Under the pieces are notes generated by a model that did no database searches, was not told the DNA's origin, and saw only the letters and a program-made list of their open reading frames with translations. A DNA stretch of 64,000 nucleotides from a virus, in the IMG/VR virus record IMGVR_UViG_3300032291_003679, positions 1-64,000 of that record, one strand, 5' to 3'. The position numbers were made by a program, and so were the translations under genes. The stretch's first letter is position 1; every line of letters starts with the position of its first letter. This document shows positions 14,860 through 22,802 of this stretch, piece by piece.

Positions 14860-16422
14860 CTACTCACGCTCGGGGAGTGGTGTTCCCATGTGTTCGTACC
14901 ACACCTTACGGAACATGTGAGGGTACACGCTGTGCGCTTTGCCGTTCACTTTGAGGTTGTGCAACTGCGTAATGGCTTCCTCAATGTGAGGAACAACGAT
15001 GTAGCCGTGCTGTCGTGCGTAGGTCATGCACTGCATGGAAAGCAGTTCAGAGAATCCGTCATTTGCTCCACACACTCCACCGTCTGTTACCCATACGAGA
15101 GGTGTGTTCTTGTATTGACGATTCTTTACGCCCCACTCAATCGCAGGGAAGTCCACGCCGTTGCCGTGTCCGTAGTCAATGTATTCCACATTCTCAACCA
15201 TGCGTCCCTTGTCAGCAACTACCCAAGCGTTTGGGTGTTCTCCACCTGCTCGGTAACGGTCACTGTAAATCATCACGGTTGCGCCTTGTGCGTTCTCAAT
15301 GATTTCTGCAATCTGTTCAGTAGTGAATGACATAGAACCACTTGCGTCAATGATGACCATGCCACCACTGCCACGAACGGTCTTGTCAAAGACACGCTTC
15401 GCAGGGTCGGTCATGTAACGGTGCAATCGGCGTGGTCTGCGTCCCATGTTCGTAGCAATGCGCTTCTTGCCCATTGAGCCGTAGTGATAACGAGGCAGAG
15501 GCTCACGACTGACAACCAGTTCTGCCCACCCTGTCGCTCCACCGTGGTCGGCTGGAACTACTTTCCCATGTGGGTTTCCGTCCTTGTCGCCTTCGCTGTC
15601 TCCGTCCTGATACTCGGCAGAGTGTTCACCTGTCTTGTCACCGTCATCGGACTTACCTACACCTTCGCCTTCGCCATTTCCCTTCCCCTTCTTAGGGTCG
15701 TTCTTGCGAGCCTTCGGTGGTGGGAACGAGGCGAGCCTGTCCACCCATTCTGCTAAACGCTCGGTGTGAACGAATCCGTATGGAGCAATGCCGTCATGGG
15801 TGTCGGTGCTTGCGAGTGTGCGTGACTGGTGCGACTTGCGCATTTCCTTCATTGCTCGCTTGCCAATGTCCAGCAGTGCGTCACCCCATGCTCGGTTGTG
15901 CCTGCGTACTCCGTTCAGGAATGGCTTGTGTCCAGCCGTGCCGACTGTGGCGATACAGGTTGCAACTGCACCTGCCCAATCGTTTGACTTTGCTAGTTGT
16001 TCGCCTGCTGAAAGTTCGTTTCCGTCTGCGAGGTGATTCTTCACATCAAAGCCAGCCTGCTGACAGAGGTAGTTCACTCGTAGTTCCTCAACAACTGTCA
16101 TGGCAGTAGCAGAGGCAATAGAGCGACTAACAAACACTTCCATTTGCTCGGGCGAGGGTGACACTTTCGCATGCATCATTTCATGCGCACGAACTACACG
16201 CTCTAACTCACCGTCTGCTGACGGAGCGAACATGACACGGTTGGCAATGTCTGTACGAGGCTCGCCACGCACTGCACGACAGTCCTCAACGACCCAACGC
16301 TCATGGGCTAGGTCTTTGCGACCAAGCATGTTCGGTTCGGCACGGCTTGCGCCCCTCTCCACATCTGACAGTGGAGAGGGAAACGACTTACCTACACCTG
16401 ATTTGGTGGGGTTAGTGGACAT
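14860..16422 (-). CDS. VWA-domain protein (CobT-like partner of the AAA+ ATPase)
   Basis: 520 residues. A metallopeptidase-like HEMMH (about 80) lies in the N-terminal helical part. A charged, Gly/Asp/Lys-rich linker (about 240-290) precedes a von Willebrand A domain with the MIDAS motif D-A-S-G-S (about 359-363) and a later WVTDGG. This matches the layout of CobT-like or MoxR-partner VWA proteins. Two copies of the 13-mer are read in frame as GVGKS (near residue 10 and in the linker), so the repeat has spread into coding DNA. The gene follows the ATPase at 16425 by two bases and surely works with it. Confidence 0.75.
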   Translation of the reverse strand: MSTNPTKSGVGKSFPSPLSDVERGASRAEPNMLGRKDLAHERWVVEDCRAVRGEPRTDIANRVMFAPSADGELERVVRAHEMMHAKVSPSPEQMEVFVSRSIASATAMTVVEELRVNYLCQQAGFDVKNHLADGNELSAGEQLAKSNDWAGAVATCIATVGTAGHKPFLNGVRRHNRAWGDALLDIGKRAMKEMRKSHQSRTLASTDTHDGIAPYGFVHTERLAEWVDRLASFPPPKARKNDPKKGKGNGEGEGVGKSDDGDKTGEHSAEYQDGDSEGDKDGNPHGKVVPADHGGATGWAELVVSREPLPRYHYGSMGKKRIATNMGRRPRRLHRYMTDPAKRVFDKTVRGSGGMVIIDASGSMSFTTEQIAEIIENAQGATVMIYSDRYRAGGEHPNAWVVADKGRMVENVEYIDYGHGNGVDFPAIEWGVKNRQYKNTPLVWVTDGGVCGANDGFSELLSMQCMTYARQHGYIVVPHIEEAITQLHNLKVNGKAHSVYPHMFRKVWYEHMGTPLPERE

Positions 16423-16424
16423 GG

Positions 16425-17147
16425 TTATTTCACTCCGTCCACTGCGAGAGCGTCAAGAATCTGCTTTGCACGATTTCCGAAAGTGAGTTGGCATGCTCGC
16501 TCCATTCCGACTGCCTTGCGCAACTTGTCCAACGCCATGAAAGCACGGAGAGAGATACGAGCCTCGCCACCGTCAGCCATGCGAACGGCGTATCCACGCA
16601 GGTCAGGAGAAAGACGGAGAAGTGCGTTTGGGTGTGGTTCGTTGATACGAACACGAATCGGGAAACGGTCAGCGAGTGCTGTTGGCAGTTCGCTCATGTT
16701 CTCAATGTTCGTGGTCATCACGGCAGAGAATCCGTCAAGTGGACGGACGATTTCACCAGTCTCGGGGTGTTGGAATGTTGCAGATTCAGGAGAATCCAAC
16801 ATGGCAAGAAGTGTTGCGAACACATCGCCACCAGCCTTGTCCACTTCATCAACAATAAGACGACCACCTGTTGTGCCGTTGCCTTTCCATGCTTTGAGAG
16901 CAGAGCCGTCAAGCCACTGGAAGCCACCGTCTTTGCTAGGCATGAAGCCACCAGTTACATCCATGTTGGTCATGTCCTCGGTGCAGACCAAGCGATGTGC
17001 GCCAGCCTCAATGTTTCCGAATGAAAGACCAGCGTAGGTCTTTCCTGTTCCAGCAGGTCCGAACAGAATGATTCTGTCAATACCCGAGTCAAGTGCGTCC
17101 TTGACATCTTGCCAGCACTGTGGCAATACCTCTTGTGTTGTGTCCAT
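16425..17147 (-). CDS. MoxR/CobS-like AAA+ ATPase
   Basis: 240 residues from ATG 17147; the longer frame upstream would run through a promoter. Walker A GPAGTGKT (about 30-37), Walker B RLIVDEVDKAG (about 95), sensor 1 VMTTNIE and an arginine-finger region ADRFPIRV are all visible. MoxR/CobS ATPases act as chaperones that remodel or insert metal into partner complexes with VWA proteins. CobS-like genes are known in many phages, with unknown substrates. Its promoter belongs to the 27-bp family (17188-17214). Confidence 0.8.
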   Translation of the reverse strand: MDTTQEVLPQCWQDVKDALDSGIDRIILFGPAGTGKTYAGLSFGNIEAGAHRLVCTEDMTNMDVTGGFMPSKDGGFQWLDGSALKAWKGNGTTGGRLIVDEVDKAGGDVFATLLAMLDSPESATFQHPETGEIVRPLDGFSAVMTTNIENMSELPTALADRFPIRVRINEPHPNALLRLSPDLRGYAVRMADGGEARISLRAFMALDKLRKAVGMERACQLTFGNRAKQILDALAVDGVK

Positions 17148-17187
17148 TGTTTGCTCCTTTGTAAGCGATTGGTTAGGGACAAGCAAA

Positions 17188-17214
17188 CCATACCACTCGT
17201 GGGTCAGACTTCCC
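17188..17214 (-). promoter_or_regulatory. Family promoter of the ATPase/VWA operon
   Basis: GGAAGTCTGACCC-N3-GAGTGGTATGGT: -10 TATGGT. It lies inside the false N-terminal extension of the ATPase frame, which fixes the start at 17147. Confidence 0.7.
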
Positions 17215-17328
17215 AACTTCACTTGACACCTTGCAACACAAGGGATTTGGACTTACCTACACCTATTGTTCTGACGATTCCGTGCCACTTACCTACACCT
17301 CTTATGTGTGGTCTGTGCGTTCCGAGCC

Positions 17329-17439
17329 ACCTGCCGTGCGCCCCAACGCCGAGCCAGCCCTTACCTGCCCTGCCACCCCGAGTGCCTGCGCCTTCTTCGG
17401 GTGGAGCCCCGCGTTGTTCGGCGAGTCGGGCGGGGCTTA
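17329..17439. repeat. Palindromic element, copy 1
   Basis: CACCTGCCGTGCGCCCC arm, a second CTTACCTGCCCTGCC arm, then GTGGAGCCCCG and GGCGGGGCTT forming the inner hairpin. The 3' outer arm is missing. Confidence 0.6.
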
Positions 17440-17484
17440 GGCCGACTTACCTACACCTAATGGGGACTTACCTACACCTAATGG

Positions 17485-17970
17485 TTACTCGTTGTCTTTG
17501 GGGTCTGAGATTCGCCACAGCCCCTTCTTGACCTTGATAAAAAGTGGAGATTCGCTCACATACTTCAGTGTTGTCTGGTACGAGAACCCAGCAACCTCAA
17601 CGAGCTGGTCGGTGGTGTATTCCTCACCTCGGTGTTCGTCTACCCACTTCTCAAAAGTTCCGTATTTATCTTTGCGTCTCTCGGTCTTGATGATTCCGTT
17701 ATTCGCAGTGCTGATGTGGGTAAGATACTTCTTGACGAACTCATTTATTACATCGTCACTGACGGAGTAAAAGCGAAGCATTGATACAGGGTTCCCATTG
17801 CACCCTTCCCTTTGCCACTTCTCCATGACATACAGCGCACGGACTGTCTCTGCAATGCGCCACATTTCCTGATGGTTGGCGTATTTCTGTTGTGGCTTCT
17901 TGTACTTCTTATCAAACTCGGCATACAACCGTGTGTTTTCTTCATGCACGAAATCAATAGTAAAGTTCAC
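17485..17970 (-). CDS. Hypothetical protein, winged-helix-like C-terminus
   Basis: 161 residues from a GTG at 17970 (AAGGAAAAAGAA upstream). The in-frame extension above it contains a family promoter and is rejected. The C-terminal part (YTTDQLVEVAGFSYQTTLKYVSESPLFIKVKKGLWRI, a helix pair then wing) looks like a winged helix. A regulatory or DNA-binding role is likely. Confidence 0.55.
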   Translation of the reverse strand: MNFTIDFVHEENTRLYAEFDKKYKKPQQKYANHQEMWRIAETVRALYVMEKWQREGCNGNPVSMLRFYSVSDDVINEFVKKYLTHISTANNGIIKTERRKDKYGTFEKWVDEHRGEEYTTDQLVEVAGFSYQTTLKYVSESPLFIKVKKGLWRISDPKDNE

Positions 17971-18012
17971 TTCTTTTTCCTTATTTAGATGTACCTGCAG
18001 CGCAACCCGTAT

Positions 18013-18041
18013 GGACTCTAGCACTCGTCATCCAGACTTCC
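18013..18041 (-). promoter_or_regulatory. Family promoter of the 17485 gene
   Basis: GGAAGTCTGGATGAC then GAGTGCTAGAGT: -10 TAGAGT, the only copy with TAG instead of TAC or TAT. Confidence 0.6.
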
Positions 18042-18251
18042 CCAAGTTGCAAATAAAAAATGAAAAACTGTGTTGCCAGTAAGCCCTATGGCTCGACTTC
18101 CACCACCGTCAAAGGGAAACCAACTAGAAAATCCTGCCGCCGGCTCGAGAACTGTTTTTCAAAAAATCAAAAAATCTGACACCCCTTAGTTGCTACGTAG
18201 CATTTTGACCGTTTCGTGCGGGGCTCCATCCCCCAAATGGCGAGGAAAAGA

Positions 18252-18292
18252 AAGAGGAGTGTCACTGCCAACTGAACAGCGACACCCCTCTT
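18252..18292 (-). terminator. Rho-independent terminator after the 18322 gene
   Basis: On the - strand AAGAGGGGTGTCGCTG pairs (two mismatches) with CAGTGACACTCCTCTT across a nine-base loop, followed by TCTTTTCC. Confidence 0.7.
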
Positions 18293-18321
18293 GGTGTAGG
18301 TAACTGAAAGGGGGGACTTAC

Positions 18322-18531
18322 CTACACCTGACCTATAACTACGAACTGGTCTCCTGCTTCCTCAACAAGACCGAGGTTGCTTCCGTTGTCCCATTTGACA
18401 AACACCGTTCCGATGTCGTCCACAAAGTCCACCGTCCCCTCTTCTCCTGATTTGAGTTTCGTGTAGGGGTCTGTGCATGTGATTAGCCTGACCCTCTTGC
18501 CGACTAGGTGTTCGTTTCTTGCTCGCCTCAT
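18322..18531 (-). CDS. DUF4314-family protein
   Basis: 69 residues. The pattern GKRVRLITCTDPYTKLKSGEEGTV ... DDIGTVFVKWDNGSNLGL (shown in parts: G-x-RVRLI, TDPYT, GTV, WDNGS) is that of the small DUF4314 SH3-like family common in phages and plasmids. Overlaps the next gene by ATGA. Confidence 0.75.
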   Translation of the reverse strand: MRRARNEHLVGKRVRLITCTDPYTKLKSGEEGTVDFVDDIGTVFVKWDNGSNLGLVEEAGDQFVVIGQV

Positions 18532-18674
18532 GCTGGAACCTCGCTTTCTGTATTGGTGCTGATTAGTAGGCGAATGTCTAAGAGCAGGTCGGTCATCTCT
18601 ACTGATGACACAATGTCCCTGCCCGAGCAGTGCGCTATTGCTTTATCCACTAGGGCGACAAGTTCAGTATCCAT
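18528..18674 (-). CDS. Small hypothetical protein (48 aa)
   Basis: ATG at 18674 directly follows a 13-mer (GGTGTAGGTAAGTC-ATG); the stop overlaps the DUF4314 start. Two acidic helices (ELVALVDKAIAH, MTDLLLDIRLLI). Confidence 0.55.
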   Translation of the reverse strand: MDTELVALVDKAIAHCSGRDIVSSVEMTDLLLDIRLLISTNTESEVPA

Positions 18675-18681
18675 GACTTAC

Positions 18682-19377
18682 CTACACCCCCTTGTCTTTC
18701 TTTTTCGGAGCCTTGTCAAGCATGTCTTTGTAAGCAAGCGTCTTGGTGGCAAGGTGCATGTAGCCAACCGTGGCAAGTAAAGCGTCAGGAATACGACCAT
18801 TTGTTTCATGCTCTTTGTCCACTGTGAATGTGTTGCACATTGGTTCTTCGTCAAACTCGGGAACTCCGTGGTCGTCATAGCGATAGAGGCTCGCAATGCT
18901 CCACACATTCGTAGCGTTCCAATCCACGGCAGTCATTATGATTCCTTCACGAACATCAGAAAATGGATTTTCTTTGTAGTCCTTCTCAAAGTCGCCTCTG
19001 TCGTGGTTATGTGCCTCTTCTTCGGTCATCTCTGACTTTGCGTATCCCTCAACGAGTAGAACAATAAAGTCAAACGGACGAATCGGGAGTGACTTCACAA
19101 CATCTTCGTAAGCGTCAAAAATGTCCTCTTTGTGAATGAGAGGAATCATCGCCAAGTGGTATGGCTTTGAGAGTGAGAACTCATGTTGGTAGTCCACGCA
19201 TGCTTCGTGGTCGGGATTACTGTCATTGCTCTCAACGGCAACAAGGAACAGTGGTGGACTGTCTTGCATTGGCTCGTCTTTGCACATTTCTGTCTTTGCA
19301 AAGACGGCTCGGTTGAGCAAATCTTCCATTATTGCTCTGATGTCGTTGTCAATAACTTCATTCTCTTGTGGTGTCAT
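18682..19377 (-). CDS. Hypothetical protein
   Basis: 231 residues, acidic, mixed alpha/beta (PFDFIVLLVEGYAKS, GIIMTAVDWNATNVWSIASLYRYDD). It has its own family promoter and the shared AAAGGGG leader (CTGAAAGGGGCAACCA). No family recognised. Confidence 0.6.
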   Translation of the reverse strand: MTPQENEVIDNDIRAIMEDLLNRAVFAKTEMCKDEPMQDSPPLFLVAVESNDSNPDHEACVDYQHEFSLSKPYHLAMIPLIHKEDIFDAYEDVVKSLPIRPFDFIVLLVEGYAKSEMTEEEAHNHDRGDFEKDYKENPFSDVREGIIMTAVDWNATNVWSIASLYRYDDHGVPEFDEEPMCNTFTVDKEHETNGRIPDALLATVGYMHLATKTLAYKDMLDKAPKKKDKGV

Positions 19378-19412
19378 TGGTTGCCCCTTTCAGGCGTTTT
19401 GTGTTCATTGGA

Positions 19413-19439
19413 AGCATACCACTTGTGGGACAGACTTCC
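19413..19439 (-). promoter_or_regulatory. Family promoter of the 18682 gene
   Basis: GGAAGTCTGTCCC-N4-GTGGTATGCT: -10 TATGCT. A partial 13-mer (AGTGTAGGTAAC) lies just upstream. Confidence 0.7.
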
Positions 19440-19499
19440 AATAGTTACCTACACTGGATAGTGGGAGTCGGTACAAGCCCCCACATGCCAGCCATTTTT

Positions 19500-19724
19500 C
19501 TACTTCTCTCCGAGCAGTGTGTTCACCGATACTCCAAGAGCATTACTTACAGCGAGCAGTGTTTCCACACTCGGCGTGAACTGCCCATTCTCAATACGGT
19601 TCACCGTTTTTCGGTCAAGACCTGCACGGTTGGCAAGTTCCAACTGTGACCAGCCGTTCTCGCTTCTGTGAACTCGTACGATTTCTGAGATTTGCTCAAT
19701 GGATTTAGTTGATGATGTTCCCAT
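19500..19724 (-). CDS. XRE-family (Cro/C1-type) helix-turn-helix regulator
   Basis: 74 residues. VRVHRSENGWSQLELANRAG, LDRKTVNRIENGQFTPSVETLLAVSNAL are the five helices of the XRE domain, with the recognition helix at about 37-47. It is the only classical repressor-type HTH in the 14-33 kb region and is therefore one candidate to bind the 13-mer or 16-mer repeats. Confidence 0.85.
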   Translation of the reverse strand: MGTSSTKSIEQISEIVRVHRSENGWSQLELANRAGLDRKTVNRIENGQFTPSVETLLAVSNALGVSVNTLLGEK

Positions 19725-19787
19725 GTTGGGATTCCTTCTTTCTTTATTGGGGGATTATTTGTGTGTGTGTAGTTACCTACACCTATT

Positions 19788-20528
19788 TCAGACAGACGAA
19801 ATGAATGTGCGTGGCGTTCTCCCTTCTTTATCGCAACGGCGAACATAGGCGAGGTGCTTCTTGTATTCGTTCATGCACAAAGACATGTCGGTATCGCATT
19901 GGTCTAAAAGGTGGTGGTTCCACTCGGAGTGTGCTTCCCACCATTCTTCCATTGCGTCATCGGGGGCGTCCTCTGCCTCTGCTTTTTCACAGAGTTTGCT
20001 CAACTCGGGGGTGAGATGTTGGGGGTCACGCTCGCCAGCCTCAATGATGATTCCATTATGAAACACTGACCAACAGATGAACGCCATTGACTCTTCATCA
20101 GAGCAGGTTCCAAAAATAAGATTTGGATAAAGAGTAGAAATCTTTTGGATTAGTCCGTCGGCAGGCGACCATGCAGATTCGTAACGCACAGAAATCGTGT
20201 TTTTTACAGGGGTTGTGTCGTCAATCTCGGGTCGGCATGCACCCCACTTACTTCCCCAAGTTTCGCAAGCGTCTAAGTACCCATCAAATCCATCACTTGC
20301 GCTAGTGAACGCAGTGAATGTAGTTTCTACTCCATCAGCGTTAGTCGTCTTGATTTCCTTTGACCCTCGTGGGTCTAGTGGTACGAGTTTATTCAGGTCG
20401 TACTCAACGGTAACTCGTGATTTATCTCCCTCAACTTTGACATCGGCAACTGTAATGTCTTTGACGAACTTGGCGAGTTCTCGCTTATTCCCCATGACGG
20501 TCATGTATGTGTAACACCAGTTAGGCAT
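19788..20528 (-). CDS. DUF1281/YubB ferredoxin-like protein (Api92-like)
   Basis: 246 residues from ATG 20528 (AACCGAAAGGAAAATCAA upstream). The start MPNWCYTYMTVMGNKREL is the family hallmark. Such proteins are widespread in plasmids and phages; function unknown. Confidence 0.7.
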   Translation of the reverse strand: MPNWCYTYMTVMGNKRELAKFVKDITVADVKVEGDKSRVTVEYDLNKLVPLDPRGSKEIKTTNADGVETTFTAFTSASDGFDGYLDACETWGSKWGACRPEIDDTTPVKNTISVRYESAWSPADGLIQKISTLYPNLIFGTCSDEESMAFICWSVFHNGIIIEAGERDPQHLTPELSKLCEKAEAEDAPDDAMEEWWEAHSEWNHHLLDQCDTDMSLCMNEYKKHLAYVRRCDKEGRTPRTFISSV

Positions 20529-20560
20529 TTGATTTTCCTTTCGGTTTGGTAGATACACAG

Positions 20561-20587
20561 AGCGTACCACCCTCGGGACAAACTTCC
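20561..20587 (-). promoter_or_regulatory. Family promoter of the 19788 gene
   Basis: GGAAGTTTGTCCC-N3-GGGTGGTACGCT: -10 TACGCT. Upstream come a 13-mer (20593) and a 16-mer (20607-20622), then the palindromic element: a complete cassette boundary. Confidence 0.75.
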
Positions 20588-20640
20588 CCGAGTTACCTAC
20601 ACCTCTCTTCCACCACCGTCAAAGGGTTTAGTGGGGTGGG

Positions 20641-20760
20641 CTACCTGCTGCGCCCCCCGTCACGCGAGACCTCTTGCCCCCGACCCCGACTTGCCTGCCG
20701 AGCACCCCCAACTGCCTGCTCGTGCTGGAGCCCCGGCCGACTCGGAGCATGCGGGGCTTC
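20641..20760. repeat. Palindromic element, copy 2
   Basis: CTACCTGCTGCGCCCCCC arm, a nested TGCCTGCCGAGCACCCCC arm, inner hairpin GCTGGAGCCCCG / GCGGGGCTTC. Confidence 0.65.
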
Positions 20761-20765
20761 TTGTC

Positions 20766-20787
20766 AAAGTATCCAATCGGATACTTT
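20766..20787. terminator. Symmetric hairpin terminator
   Basis: AAAGTATCC-aatc-GGATACTTT followed by TT on the + strand; T-rich on both sides, so it may act in both directions. Confidence 0.6.
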
Positions 20788-20811
20788 TTGTGCTGGAAAA
20801 GTTACCTACAC

Positions 20812-21114
20812 CTAATCGGCTGGGTCGGCAGAGAGCAGGGAAACAGCCCTGACCCTGTGACCGACTCTCTTGGAGTCGTGAATGAATGTCAGTAGGTTGC
20901 GTAGGCTGGGAATGTAGGTAAATGTCTCGTCCACAGACCAGCCGTAGTCGTCAAATAGGGCTTCACTCTCTGGCTCGGGAGCGAAGGAAATGGTAAAAGT
21001 GTCATCACTGGTGTTGCCCGACCAGCGCACAACTATTGACGCCCCAACCAGCAACTCATGTCCTAAACGGACACGGCGAAAGTATGAGATAAGGAGAGAG
21101 ATGTACAGGAACAC
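20812..21114 (-). CDS. Hypothetical protein
   Basis: 100 residues from a GTG at 21114 that follows a 13-mer; the true start may be further in. The body (GASIVVRWSGNTSDDTFTISF, FDDYGWSVDETFTYIPSLRNLLTFI) is beta-rich then helical. No family recognised. Confidence 0.5.
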   Translation of the reverse strand: MFLYISLLISYFRRVRLGHELLVGASIVVRWSGNTSDDTFTISFAPEPESEALFDDYGWSVDETFTYIPSLRNLLTFIHDSKRVGHRVRAVSLLSADPAD

Positions 21115-21124
21115 TTACCTACAC

Positions 21125-21574
21125 CTATCTTTCCCACTCCTTGTAGACCTGCATTGCTGGCTTGTGTCTGTCCTCGGCAGAGAGTGACCCAACGAACTTG
21201 GTCAGTTCGCCAAGAATGATGAGATAGTCCACTTCCGTCAGACCATGCTCGTCCACTATCCATTTCACGATGTTGTCGTAATCGTCCCAAAGAATCTCCA
21301 TAGCCTGAACTGCTGTTGTCGCCAGCGTGTAGTGGTTCTCCCACAGTAAGTCTCGCACTTCTTCTCTCATGTCTGGACTGGTCATAGACTTACCTACACC
21401 TTCTTTGTTGCATTTACACATGTCGGCAACATCACACTGACACCAGTCTGCTGTCATGTCGCAGTAGAAACAATAGCGAGTATTCTCGTCTTTCTCGGGA
21501 ATCAGTCCACAAGTTGGACAGAGTGGGCGATACATGTCGTCAAGAATCTCGGAAAGTCGTTTCATTTCTCCCAT
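21125..21574 (-). CDS. Cys-rich protein, apparent fusion across a 13-mer
   Basis: About 150 residues (ATG 21574 or 21565). The first half is a zinc-binding module (CPTCG, YCFYC, CQCDVADMCKC). The repeat then encodes GVGKS, followed at once by M-T-S-P-D and a separate helical acidic half. The repeat is open in only one of three frames, so this looks like two ORFs joined by read-through of the repeat. Confidence 0.55.
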   Translation of the reverse strand: MGEMKRLSEILDDMYRPLCPTCGLIPEKDENTRYCFYCDMTADWCQCDVADMCKCNKEGVGKSMTSPDMREEVRDLLWENHYTLATTAVQAMEILWDDYDNIVKWIVDEHGLTEVDYLIILGELTKFVGSLSAEDRHKPAMQVYKEWER

Positions 21575-21575
21575 T

Positions 21576-21881
21576 TCAGTCCTCACATTCACAGTCGTAC
21601 AAATCTTCTCCACATTCATCGCAGAGGTCAAGTTCGTCTAGTTCTACATCGTCAATGTCCAAACCTTTATCATGGGCAAACCATGTCATAACGGTCAGAA
21701 GTAGTTTGTCGTAGTCGCCAGAAGTTGCTTCCTTGTGGAACTCGTCCCACTCGTGATGAATCTTGTTCTGCTTCATGATTCGGCTCACTCGTCCGAGAAT
21801 GGCAAACGCATTGCCGTCCTCTCCAACAAGTGGAATGTTGATGTTTGGATACTTCGGGTTGATTATGGTGTAGGTGCTCAT
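21576..21881 (-). CDS. Hypothetical acidic protein with Cys-rich tail
   Basis: 101 residues; C-terminus LDLCDECGEDLYDCECED resembles a zinc ribbon half. ATGA overlap with the 21878 gene. Confidence 0.55.
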   Translation of the reverse strand: MSTYTIINPKYPNINIPLVGEDGNAFAILGRVSRIMKQNKIHHEWDEFHKEATSGDYDKLLLTVMTWFAHDKGLDIDDVELDELDLCDECGEDLYDCECED

Positions 21882-22093
21882 TGTGACTGTTCTCCTGTTT
21901 CGTCGTTGATAGCAAATGCGTCATGAATCTTTGCCCCAGCAAGTTCTGCTTCCTGACGGGCAAACTCCCATGCGAGTTTCTTTGCTTCTGCCATGCTCTT
22001 GGCTTCCACTGTTGTGGATTCGTGCCATTCAGCAAGCCCTTGTGGTTCCTGCTTGGTCAAGAAGACCATCAGTTCGTATGTTTGTGTTGCCAT
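21878..22093 (-). CDS. Small hypothetical protein
   Basis: 71 residues; a beta-alpha pattern (YELMVFLTKQE, TVEAKSMAEAKKLAWEFAR) that resembles small phage proteins with one strand-helix repeat. First gene of a three-gene unit with its own promoter and a GGGAAATC leader. Confidence 0.6.
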   Translation of the reverse strand: MATQTYELMVFLTKQEPQGLAEWHESTTVEAKSMAEAKKLAWEFARQEAELAGAKIHDAFAINDETGEQSQ

Positions 22094-22122
22094 GATTTCC
22101 CTTTCGCATTGGCTTCGCCATC

Positions 22123-22149
22123 ACAGTACCACACAGGGGACAGACTTCC
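22123..22149 (-). promoter_or_regulatory. Family promoter of the 21878 unit
   Basis: GGAAGTCTGTCCC-N2-TGTGTGGTACTGT: -10 TACTGT; a 13-mer (22160) and a 16-mer (22181-22196) lie upstream. Confidence 0.7.
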
Positions 22150-22208
22150 CAAAGCACAGAGTTACCTACACCCACACGGTCTTCCACCACCGTCATTGTG
22201 TTGAGAGA

Positions 22209-22352
22209 TACCTGCTGCGCCCACCCGTTGTTTTTTCATTTTTTTGTTTTTTCAGTTTTTTCGGGTTACCTGCTGCGCACCCCCACGCGTTCCAGCGACT
22301 GCTTCCCGAGGAAGCCCCGGCCCGATTCGTGGTCCGATTCGTAGCGGGGCTC
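22209..22352. repeat. Palindromic element, copy 3, with nested arm
   Basis: Two successive 5' arms (ACCTGCTGCGCCCACCCG and TTACCTGCTGCGCACCCC) separated by a T-rich stretch (22230-22260), then AAGCCCCG / GTAGCGGGGCTCC. Looks like one element inserted into, or duplicated within, another. Confidence 0.6.
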
Positions 22353-22460
22353 CTACTCCAAAGCCCGACTCGGGAGTCACTTATCTAGCCGTGACCCGAG
22401 AGTTACCTACACCTATCCCCCCTCGCCCAACCGAGACGAGAGAGAACAGGTGTAGGTAAG

Positions 22461-22802
22461 TCAGAGCGTGAACTGACCACCTCGTTGCTCGTAACGCTGA
22501 ACGGCTGTTCCGACATGCTCGCAGTAGTCGCCGTCTGCCAGCGACCAGCCCTCGGGACGGTCATACGCAGTCCACACGGCGAAAGGGTGGAGAGAGTTGT
22601 GGGGCAGGTGGCACAGAACGAGCCACCAAGCGTAAGCGTCCACATCGCTGGAACGAACCAGCCAGCAAGCGAGAACGGTCACGGCATGCTCCATGCTCGT
22701 GGGCGTGATGACTTCGCCAGCACGGAGCATGCGCATGGGGTATGTGTCTGTCGGGGACTTACCTACACCTTCCACGGTCACTTCCCCTCTCCGTTGAGCC
22801 AT
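22461..22802 (-). CDS. Hypothetical protein
   Basis: Up to 113 residues. The ATG at 22802 lies inside the end of the DUF3846 gene and reads through a 13-mer as GVGKS; the ATG at 22736 avoids this but lacks an RBS. The core (HAVTVLACWLVRSSDVDAYAWWLVLCHLPH) is Trp-rich. No family recognised. Confidence 0.5.
   Translation of the reverse strand: MAQRRGEVTVEGVGKSPTDTYPMRMLRAGEVITPTSMEHAVTVLACWLVRSSDVDAYAWWLVLCHLPHNSLHPFAVWTAYDRPEGWSLADGDYCEHVGTAVQRYEQRGGQFTL

Larger units (their letters stand above)
17148..17484. other. Gene-free regulatory block with four 13-mers and one palindromic element
   Basis: Reading toward the ATPase: two 13-mers (about 17446-17459 and 17466-17479), the palindromic element (17329-17439), two more 13-mers (17251, 17287), and the promoter. 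No ORF is supported. Confidence 0.75.
17971..18321. other. Gene-free block with promoter, 16-mer and terminator
   Basis: Holds the promoter above, a 16-mer (18097-18112), a GTGCGGGGCTCC fragment of the palindromic element (about 18217) and the hairpin at 18252-18292. Confidence 0.7.
22094..22460. other. Gene-free cassette boundary
   Basis: Leader, promoter, 13-mer, 16-mer, palindromic element, then a 13-mer pair (reverse 22404, forward 22448). No ORF is supported. Confidence 0.7.
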
